Part shown: one piece after another, positions 24,375-32,597 of the stretch | Position numbering within the stretch: position 1 is the first letter of the stretch | Layout of the letters: each line of letters starts with the position of its first letter | The notes under the pieces: generated by a model | Told to the model about the DNA's origin: nothing | Seen by the model: only the letters and a program-made list of their open reading frames with translations | The model's database searches: none | From: UBA5399 sp964592125 | GTDB taxonomy: Bacteria; Bacillota; Clostridia; Christensenellales; Christensenellaceae | Length of the DNA stretch: 46,162 nucleotides | Assembly (NCBI GenBank): GCA_964592125.1 | Contig: CAZQBV010000011.1 | Location: 1-46,162 of the forward strand | Direction of reading: 5' to 3' | Position numbers and translations under genes: made by a program

Positions 24375-26120
24375 ATGTTTGCATTGTTAAAAAGTTTTGT
24401 TTCATATTATAAACCATATAGAAAGTTATTCTATTTTGATATTTTTTGCGCAGTTGTGCTTTCGTTGATAGATTTGGCCTTTCCGCAGATATTGAATGTG
24501 CTTACAAATGGTTTGTTTTCAGAACCGGCTGCACAAATATTCAGAACCATTGGTTTGGTGGGGATAGGTTTGCTGGTTATGTATTTGATACGCTATGGCT
24601 GTCAGTATTACATTACGTCTTGGGGGCATATTATGGGTGCGCATATGGAAAGTGATATGCGGCAGGATTTGTTTGACCATATGCAGCGGTTGTCCTTTTC
24701 CTATTACGACAAAAACAACACGGGCGAAATGATGTCTAAACTGGTGTCGGACTTGTTTGATATTTCGGAATTGGCGCACCATGGGCCTGAAAACTACGTG
24801 ATTTCTGCCCTGAAAATTGTGGGGTCATTTGCGTTACTTATGTTCATAAATGTGCCCATGACGTTAATTTTGCTTGCGGTTACAGTGCTAATGGTGCTGT
24901 TTAGTTTAAGTAAAAATAAGAAGATGCAGGCAACTTTTACCGATAACCGCAAAAAGATTGCGCGGGTAAACACACAAGTCCAGGATAGCCTTGCGGGGAT
25001 TCGGGTGGTGAAATCTTTTGGAAATGAAGATTGGGAGAAGGAGAAGTTTTACAATAGCAACCAGAAATTCTTGCATTCTAAAAAGCAAAGCTATCATGTA
25101 ATGGCGGCCTTCCACGCAGGAAATTCTTTCTTTACCGGGTTGCTTTACACAGTGGTCATTGTGGTGGGCGGGATATTTATTGCAAAAGATATGTTGGAAA
25201 TTTCTCAGTTGGCCATATATGCATTGTATATTGGCATATTTATTAGCCCAATAGAGGTGCTGATTAACTTCACAGAGCAGTTTCAAAAGGGAATTGCAGG
25301 CTTCAAACGTTTTAAAGAAGTGGTGGATACGGAACCGGACATAAAAGACAGCAAAGATGCGGTGCAACTGCAAAATATTCAGGGTACCATTTGTTACGAG
25401 CATGTTTCTTTCCATTACGCAGATGATGGTAAAAATGTTTTGGATGACATAAATTTGCAGATATCTGCTGGAAAAACAGTGGCGTTGGTGGGTCCATCTG
25501 GTGGAGGGAAAACTACTTTGTGCTCGTTGCTGCCGCGTTTTTATGATGTGACCGGAGGTAGCGTGAAAATTGATGGGCAGGATGTGAGGCAGGTTACACT
25601 AAACTCACTGCGCGAAACCATTGGCATTGTGCAGCAGGATGTGTATATGTTTGGCGGAAGCATAAGGGATAATATAGCATATGGCAAATTAAACGCCACC
25701 GACGAAGAAATTGTGGAAGCGGCCAAGAAAGCAAACATTCATGATTTTATAGACAGTTTGCCAGAGGGATATAACACCAATGTAGGGGAAAGAGGCACCC
25801 GGCTTTCGGGCGGACAAAAACAGCGGGTTGCGATAGCACGCGTGTTTTTAAAAGATCCAAAGATTTTGATTTTGGATGAAGCAACTTCGGCCTTGGATAA
25901 TGAAAGCGAGCAGCACATACAAAGTGCTTTGGAAAAGCTTTCCGCTGGGCGTACCACCATTGTGATTGCCCATCGTCTTAGCACCATCCGAAATGCCGAA
26001 GAAATTGTGGTGATGGATGAAAAGGGCATTACAGAGCGGGGCACGCACACTGAATTGTTGGAGCGGAATGGCCTTTACGCAAAATATTACAACATGCAAT
26101 TTGAGGGAATAAACGACTAG
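24375..26120 (+). CDS. ABC exporter, half-transporter (membrane plus ATPase domains)
   Basis: This 581-residue protein has an N-terminal six-helix exporter domain (about residues 10-300) and a C-terminal ATPase domain: Walker A GPSGGGKTT near 372, Q-loop in GIVQQDVYMF, signature LSGGQKQRVAIA near 477, Walker B ILILDEATSALD, and H-loop IVIAHRLST. It should work as a homodimer. It belongs to the broad MsbA/BmrA-like group that exports lipids, peptides or drugs; the substrate cannot be predicted. The ATG at 24375 follows GGAGG by about 6 bases. The divergent response regulator is the likely controller. Confidence 0.92.
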   Translation: MFALLKSFVSYYKPYRKLFYFDIFCAVVLSLIDLAFPQILNVLTNGLFSEPAAQIFRTIGLVGIGLLVMYLIRYGCQYYITSWGHIMGAHMESDMRQDLFDHMQRLSFSYYDKNNTGEMMSKLVSDLFDISELAHHGPENYVISALKIVGSFALLMFINVPMTLILLAVTVLMVLFSLSKNKKMQATFTDNRKKIARVNTQVQDSLAGIRVVKSFGNEDWEKEKFYNSNQKFLHSKKQSYHVMAAFHAGNSFFTGLLYTVVIVVGGIFIAKDMLEISQLAIYALYIGIFISPIEVLINFTEQFQKGIAGFKRFKEVVDTEPDIKDSKDAVQLQNIQGTICYEHVSFHYADDGKNVLDDINLQISAGKTVALVGPSGGGKTTLCSLLPRFYDVTGGSVKIDGQDVRQVTLNSLRETIGIVQQDVYMFGGSIRDNIAYGKLNATDEEIVEAAKKANIHDFIDSLPEGYNTNVGERGTRLSGGQKQRVAIARVFLKDPKILILDEATSALDNESEQHIQSALEKLSAGRTTIVIAHRLSTIRNAEEIVVMDEKGITERGTHTELLERNGLYAKYYNMQFEGIND

Positions 26121-26146
26121 GGCAATAGGGCACAAAAAACCGATGA

Positions 26147-26959
26147 CTAATCCTGATGGAGGAGCTTTTTTGGTATTTGCAATAGGCTGGCGGCGTTTTT
26201 CCAATATACCTTTTCCAGTTCTTCTGATGACAAGCCTGCTTTTTCCAGCATTGCAATCATATCTTGGGGATGGCTCCAGGGTAAGTCGGTAGCGAACAAT
26301 ACTTTATCTGCACCGTGGTTTTTTATGATGCGTGAAAACTGAGCTTGGCTACAGTATAGGGGGGACATAGACGTATCTATATATACATTGGTTCCCACAA
26401 TATACTTTTCAACATCATCGAATAGGCACACCCCACCCAAATGAGCGGCGATGAGTTTTAACTTGGGAAAATCACGATGCACTTTCGCAATCATTTGGGG
26501 AGTGGCATGCACCAAGTTGGGGGAAAGCGGATCTACACCGGCGTGAAAACACAGGGGCAAGCCCAGGCCTTCTATTGCTTCGTAAAGGGGGTATAGCCGC
26601 TCTTCATCCGCAAAAAAATCTTGGTAGTCGGGGTGCATTTTTATGCCGTACAGCCCCAATTGGCAGATGTGCTGTAATTCTTCTGCTGCGTCCTGCGCCA
26701 TAGGGTGAATAGTACCAAAGCTGATAAGATTGCCATGCATTAGGGAGGCAGCCCAAGCATTGATAGTACTTTGTTGCGATGGTTTTGTGGCTATGGGCAA
26801 TACCACGCCTAAATCCACTCCCAGTTCTTTTAAACGTATACGAGTTTCAGAGTCGCTAAAGTCTGTATACCGGGGCAACTGTGCGGTGTCCGACAATTGT
26901 TTTGAGGCTTTTTCTCGGATGGTATCGTTAAATATGTGAACATGAGTATCTATTTTCAT
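26147..26959 (-). CDS. Amidohydrolase family 2 (TIM-barrel metal-dependent hydrolase)
   Basis: This 270-residue protein belongs to the amidohydrolase-2 group (related to ACMSD and 4-oxalomesaconate hydratase). Metal and catalytic residues visible are HVH at residues 6-8, a lysine and histidine in GIKMHPDYQ, CFHAG, AHLGG, and the final Asp in FATDLPWSHP. The substrate is unknown, and members of this family include decarboxylases and lactonases. The ATG at 26959 begins the conserved MKIDTHVH; an upstream ATG would add eight residues in front of the ribosome binding site AAAGGATA. It converges on the ABC exporter gene with only 26 bp between the stops and no obvious terminator. Confidence 0.85.
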   Translation of the reverse strand: MKIDTHVHIFNDTIREKASKQLSDTAQLPRYTDFSDSETRIRLKELGVDLGVVLPIATKPSQQSTINAWAASLMHGNLISFGTIHPMAQDAAEELQHICQLGLYGIKMHPDYQDFFADEERLYPLYEAIEGLGLPLCFHAGVDPLSPNLVHATPQMIAKVHRDFPKLKLIAAHLGGVCLFDDVEKYIVGTNVYIDTSMSPLYCSQAQFSRIIKNHGADKVLFATDLPWSHPQDMIAMLEKAGLSSEELEKVYWKNAASLLQIPKKLLHQD

Positions 26960-26974
26960 GTGGAGTATCCTTTC

Positions 26975-27021
26975 AAAAAACACTGTGTTTTTTAGTATAC
27001 AAGAAGTTGGTTTTTTTTCAA
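26975..27021 (-). promoter_or_regulatory. Amidohydrolase promoter with operator-like palindrome
   Basis: On the minus strand, -35 TTGAAA (27016-27021), 16-bp spacer and -10 TATACT (26994-26999). A perfect palindrome of nine-base arms, AAAAAACAC/GTGTTTTTT around one T, covers 26975-26993, where transcription should begin. It looks like a repressor operator. Confidence 0.5.
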
Positions 27022-27083
27022 TGTCAATCTTTATGCCAGCTTATAACAATTTACACTTTTATCATATAATAATAAAAAAGATA

Positions 27084-27092
27084 TGGTATAAT
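27084..27092 (+). promoter_or_regulatory. Extended -10 promoter of the two-component operon
   Basis: TGGTATAAT (extended -10: TG, one base, TATAAT at 27087-27092), without a convincing -35. It is 64 bp upstream of the response regulator gene. Confidence 0.5.
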
Positions 27093-27155
27093 TACTTTGT
27101 GATTTTGTAATTTGCAATATGGGGTATAGTTCGTTGGCTAACAGAAGGAGAGAAT

Positions 27156-27842
27156 ATGTCTAAGAATATTTTGATTGTGGATGACGAACCTGCTTTGATC
27201 AAAGGACTGCGATTTAATTTGGAACAGCAGGAGGGCTATATAATAGATGCTGCCTATGATGGGGAAGAGGCGCTGGAGCTGTTTAACCCCGCAAAACACG
27301 ATTTGGTATTACTGGATGTGATGTTGCCCAAAATGGACGGTATGGAAGTGTGCCAGAAGATACGCAGTGTATCGGATGTGCCCATTATTATGCTGACTGC
27401 CAAAGGCGAAGATATGGATAAAATAATGGGACTGGAGCTGGGCGCGGATGACTACATGACCAAGCCATTTAATATGCTGGAACTGAAGGCGCGCATTAAA
27501 ACAATTCTGAGGCGGGCGGCTTCGGGTAAATCCCCTTTGAATACACAAGTGATTAAAATAAAGGACATGAAGGTTTACCTGATAAACAGAAGTGTTGAAA
27601 TTGATGGTAAGGATATAGACCTAACTGCAAAAGAGTTTGACCTGTTGAACTTGTTTATTTCCAACCGCGGGAAAGTGTTTGACCGCAATACGCTGTTGGA
27701 TTTGGTTTGGAAACATCAGGGCGACTTGAGGACTGTGGATGTTCATATACGGAGATTGCGCGAAAAAATAGAGAAGAATCCGGCAAAACCGGAATATATT
27801 CTTACTAAGTGGGGAGTCGGGTATTATTTTACGGCCAAGTAA
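27156..27842 (+). CDS. OmpR/PhoB-family response regulator
   Basis: This 228-residue regulator begins KNILIVDDEPALIKGL, has the phospho-acceptor Asp in LVLLDVMLPKMDG near residue 54, LTAKGED, and YMTKPFN, followed by a winged-helix domain ending LTKWGVGYYF. It is followed directly by a sensor kinase gene. It is WalR/MtrA/PhoP-like, but the family is too uniform for a specific name. GAAGGAGAG precedes the ATG. Confidence 0.93.
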   Translation: MSKNILIVDDEPALIKGLRFNLEQQEGYIIDAAYDGEEALELFNPAKHDLVLLDVMLPKMDGMEVCQKIRSVSDVPIIMLTAKGEDMDKIMGLELGADDYMTKPFNMLELKARIKTILRRAASGKSPLNTQVIKIKDMKVYLINRSVEIDGKDIDLTAKEFDLLNLFISNRGKVFDRNTLLDLVWKHQGDLRTVDVHIRRLREKIEKNPAKPEYILTKWGVGYYFTAK

Positions 27843-27843
27843 A

Positions 27844-29316
27844 ATTTTTTACTCCATTCGGTGGAGGTTTGCAATTGTATACCTAGTACTGGTGGCCATT
27901 GTTTTTGGCATTGTATCTTTTGCCATGACAGAGATGGTGAAGGACAACCTATTGAACCAGAGGGTGGAAAGCCTAAGAAAAGAAGTGGGCGATATTTCTG
28001 TACAAATTGCCCCTTTTTTAGTGCAGTCTGATGCTATGGAACTGTATAGCCTTGCCAGCAAAGGTAGCAGTGAATTGGGTGGTAGGATGCTGGTGATAAG
28101 CGATTCTGGAATTGTGCTGGCAGATTCGTTTTCCAAATTGAATGGTATGCAAATTTCGCAAAATGAAGTGAACGATATACTTTATAATAACAACTCCTCC
28201 GCTTATGGATACCATAAAGTGGATTCTGCAACAGAGGATGATGGCTACATTTGGGTGTTGTACAGCACCGCTTCCATTAGCAGCAATGGCAAAACGGTGG
28301 GCGTTTTGCTGCACTCCACCAGTCTACAGGATGAGATTCGGCAAATTGGAAAACTGGGCCGTAACATGCTGTGGATTTACATCATTGCCTGTATTGTGAT
28401 TCTATTGGTTAGCATGGTGGTTTCCCGCTTGGTAACGAAGCCTGTACAAGAGCTGACAGATACCGCATTGAAAATATCCAGTGGGGATTTGGAAAGCAGG
28501 GCTGATGTGAAAGGGAAGTCTGAATTGGCAGAACTGGGGCAAACCTTTAATATGATGATAAGCCGCTTGCAGAATATTGACCAACAGCGTAGCGAGTTTG
28601 TTTCGGATGCCTCGCATGAGCTGAAAACGCCGCTGGCATCTATGAAAATATTGGTAGAATCTTTGCTATATCAAGATACGATAGACCCGAAGATTTATAA
28701 AGAATTTTTATCGGATATCAATACAGAGATTGACAGGTTAAACAGCTTAATTACGGATTTACTTCTGATTTCTAAGATGGATGGCGATATGATATTGATG
28801 CATACAGAGGCTGTTCCATTTACAGATATTGTACAAAAATGTGTAAATGCACTGCGCCCCATAGCTCAAAAACGTGGCATTGCAGTACACTTTCACATAT
28901 TGGATGAAGTGAAACTGGAATGTGATCCCATTAAGCTCCGGCAGGCAGTGAATAATTTAGTAGACAATGCTATAAAATACTCTATAGATGGTGGTAGGGT
29001 GGATATTACCATAAAGCGCTATGGAACGGAAGTGCATTTGATAGTACAGGATGATGGCGTGGGGATGAGCAAAGAGCACTTGGATCATATATTTGAACGA
29101 TTTTATAGGGTGGATAAGGCGCGAGCCCGTGTAACCGGAGGCACAGGGCTGGGGCTTCACATAGTAAGGAAGATTGCGCTGCTGCACGGAGGCCGCGTGG
29201 ATGTAAAAAGCAGGGAAGGGCAAGGGTCTGTATTCACACTGATGCTTCCTGTGGTGCAGCACAGGCAAATTGCGCTACCAAAACCTTCGCATGATGCGGA
29301 CATAGATGAGAAATAA
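27844..29316 (+). CDS. Sensor histidine kinase, probable ATT start
   Basis: This 490-residue membrane kinase has a first transmembrane helix near residues 11-31, an extracytoplasmic region of about 140 residues, a second helix near 178-198, a HAMP domain, a HisKA domain with SDASHELKTPL (phospho-acceptor His near 258), and an ATPase domain with NLVDNAIKYS, DDGVGMS and TGGTGLGLHIV. The N-terminus FYSIRWRFAIVYL is the usual beginning of this class but has no ATG, GTG or TTG in front; the only initiator there is ATT at 27844, one base after the regulator's stop codon. An ATT at 27874 has a well-spaced GGTGGAGG. A GTG at 27892 is a third option, but it would shorten the first helix. Confidence 0.87.
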   Translation: MFYSIRWRFAIVYLVLVAIVFGIVSFAMTEMVKDNLLNQRVESLRKEVGDISVQIAPFLVQSDAMELYSLASKGSSELGGRMLVISDSGIVLADSFSKLNGMQISQNEVNDILYNNNSSAYGYHKVDSATEDDGYIWVLYSTASISSNGKTVGVLLHSTSLQDEIRQIGKLGRNMLWIYIIACIVILLVSMVVSRLVTKPVQELTDTALKISSGDLESRADVKGKSELAELGQTFNMMISRLQNIDQQRSEFVSDASHELKTPLASMKILVESLLYQDTIDPKIYKEFLSDINTEIDRLNSLITDLLLISKMDGDMILMHTEAVPFTDIVQKCVNALRPIAQKRGIAVHFHILDEVKLECDPIKLRQAVNNLVDNAIKYSIDGGRVDITIKRYGTEVHLIVQDDGVGMSKEHLDHIFERFYRVDKARARVTGGTGLGLHIVRKIALLHGGRVDVKSREGQGSVFTLMLPVVQHRQIALPKPSHDADIDEK

Positions 29317-29362
29317 AAGAAACGCTGCCAAAGCATGAAATACTGCTGTAGTGAGGTGGGCT

Positions 29363-30355
29363 GTGAAAAACACAAGAAAAATAAAAGTAATATTGGTTTT
29401 TGTAATGCTGCTGATTATATTGGTGGTATATATTGGTTGTGAAAAAAGGCCGACAGAACAAAAAGAAGAGGCTGCGGCCGTGATGCAAATTAACCCTGTT
29501 CCCGATGGGGTAAGCAAAAACAGAACAAGCACAAGGCTGTATTTTGGGTATTCCTCTGGTTCGATATTGGAGCGTTTGTTGATTGGAGAAAATAGACCGA
29601 TAGATTTGCCGGTGAATGAAAAAGCAGAGCCTGCCATTATAGAAGAGCTAATTAAACCAGGGCCATCGCCCACTAAAATAGACTTTGTGCAATTGATTAA
29701 CCCAGCCACCACTGTGGTGAATGTGGAGGCACAGGGTCAATACCTTTTTGTGACTTTAAGTAAGGAATTTGTAGAGCCGTTTGGCGAAGAAATAGATGCA
29801 AGCGATGACGAGCGTGTTGCGCGGGAAAAAACCAGAAAGTATCTGGCGGTTTACTCCATTGTAAATACGCTGGTGGAGCAGGGCACCTATTCCAGAGTGA
29901 GCATAAAGATAGATGAGGGCGGTACGGCACGGTCGCTAACCAGAGAAGAAGCCGGCATGGATATGGAAGACCCCAAGGAACCATTTGAACGGAATGGGGA
30001 GATTGAACTGAATGGCAGAAATACCATGCGCGAGATATTGACAGCCATAGAAAAAAAAGAATGGAATACACTGTATAGTTTTATAGCAAATAAAAACTAT
30101 TTTGATCAGGAGAGACCATCGTTGGATGAATTTACAAATGAAGTAATTGCCGCAAAGCTTTCTATATCCAACTCGAAAGTGGTGGATGCTGTCATGTCTT
30201 CAGATGGATTAACGGATATTATAATGGTAGATTATGATTTAAAGCTGCAGGATGGAGAACCGCGCCCTATGACAAATATTCCCATTCGACTGACACAAGA
30301 AAATGATGTGTGGAAAATATCCTACACTGTGTTTAAATCTAAATTTATGGCCTAA
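29363..30355 (+). CDS. GerMN-domain lipoprotein-like protein
   Basis: This 330-residue secreted or membrane-anchored protein has an N-terminal hydrophobic segment (KVILVFVMLLIILVVYIGC) with a possible lipobox ending in Cys; the Tyr at -3 is unusual. Residues about 105-195 (VNVEAQGQYLFVTLSKEF through YSIVNTLVEQG) match a GerMN fold, and the C-terminal 110 residues resemble a small stress- or NTF2-like domain. The GTG at 29363 has GAGGTGG 5 bases upstream; a GTG at 29351 would add four residues. It follows the kinase gene by 46 bp in the same operon. Confidence 0.75.
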   Translation: MKNTRKIKVILVFVMLLIILVVYIGCEKRPTEQKEEAAAVMQINPVPDGVSKNRTSTRLYFGYSSGSILERLLIGENRPIDLPVNEKAEPAIIEELIKPGPSPTKIDFVQLINPATTVVNVEAQGQYLFVTLSKEFVEPFGEEIDASDDERVAREKTRKYLAVYSIVNTLVEQGTYSRVSIKIDEGGTARSLTREEAGMDMEDPKEPFERNGEIELNGRNTMREILTAIEKKEWNTLYSFIANKNYFDQERPSLDEFTNEVIAAKLSISNSKVVDAVMSSDGLTDIIMVDYDLKLQDGEPRPMTNIPIRLTQENDVWKISYTVFKSKFMA

Positions 30356-30368
30356 CGGCGGGAGAACT

Positions 30369-31778
30369 ATGAAAAAACTGCTATGTCTTGTGTTTGTTGC
30401 TACGTTACTTTTTGCGGGGTGTAGCCAATTGCAAGAGGAGGAAACAATTGTATATACGGAACCATTGCCCATGCAGGAGCTGGATTTAGAACCGGGAATT
30501 ACAATAAATCCATTGTTGTATTTTTTAAATGAATCGCAAACAAGGCTGATGGCAGAGACCCGCGAATTATATATTCCACAGAATGAAAGAAAAGAGTGGC
30601 ATGTAGTACAGGCGCTGCTGGACGGGCCGCTTTCCGGAAACCTTACGCCAGTGGCGGAGGGCTTTGTATTGGAAAATATAGAAGTGATGCCAGATGTAGT
30701 GAATGTGCACTTGACGCTGGAAGGCCGCAAAACGGATGATGAGATTTTCAATGCAAAAGCGGCAATTGCTGCAACTTTGTCCGATTTTTCGGGGAAAAAG
30801 TATATCAATGTTCTAATCAATGGCATGCAGGATGCCTATATGGATATGCCGATAGGTGTGATGCAAAAGCTGAGTACCGACCTTTATGAAGAGAGAACTG
30901 TGTTGCAGGGGAGGTCTGAAACGGTAAACCCAGACATGCAGGCAGTGTTATACTATTTGGATTCTTCTGAAAAATATTTGTTGCCGGAAGTAAGGCGGTT
31001 GGTGTTTAAAAACAATGAATATGTGGAAACACTGGTGGATCAGCTGATAAGAGGACCGGAGGATAGTTTTAATCATAGGGCTGTTTTGGACAGCAAACTA
31101 AGGCTGCTAAAGCACCAATGGGTGAAAGATGAAAGTGGACACAATATACTGCGTCTGCATTTTAACAAAGATCCGGTGGCTTTTACCGATAGCTTTGTAG
31201 ATGGCAAAAAAATGGCGTTGGCAGCACTGAACTACACCATTACCAGCTTTGTGCCTGATGTGTATGGGATAGAGATTGTGGTGGGCACGATGCAGGCGCC
31301 GGAACCCGTGAGCCGGGCGAAAGACTATTCGGATATGATAGGCTCCAGCGTTACGGTGTATTTGCCCGGCAGCAATATATCGCCTACGTTGGTAGGCATG
31401 TCGCGAGTGGTACCCCAAAATGTAGCATATGATCCTTCCACGGTATTAAGCCAGCTGATGATGGGGCCAAATGAAATGGAAAAAGAAGTTTATCCGGCTA
31501 TGCCGGATGGCATTTCTATTCAAGATGTAAAAGACATTTACATGGCAAATGATATTTTGGTGGTGGACTTGAAGCGCTCTGTGAATGATATCATGAAAAC
31601 ACTTTCTGATGATAAAGCGTTTCTGATGATCTATGCAACGGTGAATACGCTGACATCAATAGAGGGGGTTCGCAGGGTTCAGTTTTTGCTGGAGGGTGAA
31701 CGGGTGAACTATTTGGGGAATGGAGCCATTCATGTAATTGATCCATTGATAAAAAACCCGGGAATTATTCGTAGTTAA
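30369..31778 (+). CDS. Lipoprotein with two GerMN domains
   Basis: This 469-residue protein has a clear lipoprotein signal (MKKLLCLVFVATLLFAGC). Two GerMN-type repeats are visible, at about residues 60-180 (beginning LYIPQNERKEWHVVQALLDGP, ending KKYINVLINGM) and about 335-460 (VVPQNVAYDPSTVLSQLMMGP through FLLEGERVNYLG), with a related middle segment. GerMN domains occur in GerM of spore formers and in actinobacterial LpqB; the ligand is unknown. It probably sits on the outer face of the membrane and could act with the sensor kinase. The start has GGGAGAAC upstream. Confidence 0.82.
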   Translation: MKKLLCLVFVATLLFAGCSQLQEEETIVYTEPLPMQELDLEPGITINPLLYFLNESQTRLMAETRELYIPQNERKEWHVVQALLDGPLSGNLTPVAEGFVLENIEVMPDVVNVHLTLEGRKTDDEIFNAKAAIAATLSDFSGKKYINVLINGMQDAYMDMPIGVMQKLSTDLYEERTVLQGRSETVNPDMQAVLYYLDSSEKYLLPEVRRLVFKNNEYVETLVDQLIRGPEDSFNHRAVLDSKLRLLKHQWVKDESGHNILRLHFNKDPVAFTDSFVDGKKMALAALNYTITSFVPDVYGIEIVVGTMQAPEPVSRAKDYSDMIGSSVTVYLPGSNISPTLVGMSRVVPQNVAYDPSTVLSQLMMGPNEMEKEVYPAMPDGISIQDVKDIYMANDILVVDLKRSVNDIMKTLSDDKAFLMIYATVNTLTSIEGVRRVQFLLEGERVNYLGNGAIHVIDPLIKNPGIIRS

Positions 31779-31809
31779 TCAAAAATTTAAATAGTATGAG
31801 GATGGGGTT

Positions 31810-32334
31810 ATGGAAAAAAACAATAATGTATCGCAGAAAACTAGGAAGTTAACAGTACTTGCTGTGATGACGGCACTGGTGTTTGTGGTCACTTGGCTGG
31901 TGAAAATACCTGTGGGAGTGGGGTATCTCAATTTTGGAGATGTGGTGATATACATGTGTGCCTATATATTGGGAGGCCCACTTACAGCGGTGGCTGCCGC
32001 TGTGGGCAGTTCTTTGGCAGATATTGCGGCTGGATATGCCATATATGCAATTCCTACATTGGTGATTAAGGCGCTGATGGGACTTGTAGCGGGGCTGATT
32101 ATGAAACGCAATGGCGCTGGGTTTTATTTGCTGGGCAGTGTGACTGCGGGTGCCATTATGGTGGCTGGGTATGCTGCGTTTGAATATGTTTCCTATGGCA
32201 GCGCTCAAATGGTGGCCAATTTACCGTTCAATTTCATACAACTGGGCGGCAGTGTTGGTATTGCTCTTATGTTTTACAGAGTAACACTAAATATTTCAAA
32301 ATACTTTGGATTTAGAGAAAGAGACATAGTTTAA
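31810..32334 (+). CDS. ECF transporter substrate-binding (S) component
   Basis: This 174-residue integral membrane protein has about five or six helices and the ECF S-component signature: a short basic N-terminus (TRKLTVLAVMTAL), VGYLNFGDVVIYMCAYILGGP, and an AAVGSSLADIAAGY segment. S-components bind vitamins or cofactors and use shared EcfAT energy modules encoded elsewhere. The exact vitamin is not readable from sequence. GAGGATGGGG precedes the ATG. The stop codon directly abuts the repeat element that follows. Confidence 0.87.
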   Translation: MEKNNNVSQKTRKLTVLAVMTALVFVVTWLVKIPVGVGYLNFGDVVIYMCAYILGGPLTAVAAAVGSSLADIAAGYAIYAIPTLVIKALMGLVAGLIMKRNGAGFYLLGSVTAGAIMVAGYAAFEYVSYGSAQMVANLPFNFIQLGGSVGIALMFYRVTLNISKYFGFRERDIV

Positions 32335-32566
32335 TACTGAACCCAGATAGAAATAGCGCAAAAGCGATATTTCTATCACTGCCATATGGCAGTTCCAAAA
32401 CGCTCTGCATTTTGGATGGAATCACTATTCAATGAAATTCCCTCTCGAAAAATAAAAAAATATTTTTCGAGTCGTGCATATTGCGCGTGATTTATTACGA
32501 AGTATATCGCTTCATCTATTTATTTTTTAGGGCGATGAAACAGATGTTTTAAATCGGAATTGGTAT
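32334..32566 (+). repeat. Hairpin-rich interspersed element, copy 2
   Basis: About 233 bp, in the same orientation as copy 1 at 17482-17671. By eye it shows only about a dozen differences across the first 165 bp. The fifth and earlier hairpins are kept, including a CGTGCA/TGCGCG stem where a G-T pair replaces G-C. The fourth stem is perfect here (CTCGAAAAATA). The last hairpin is replaced by a longer one with GATTTA/TAAATC and TTCATC/GATGAA arms. The left end sits on the stop codon of the ECF gene. The right end GGTAT continues into TATAAA, so TGGTATAAA could act as an extended -10 for comEC. Confidence 0.8.
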
Positions 32567-32597
32567 AAAGAGTACTCTTTTAGTTGGAGGAAATGAA

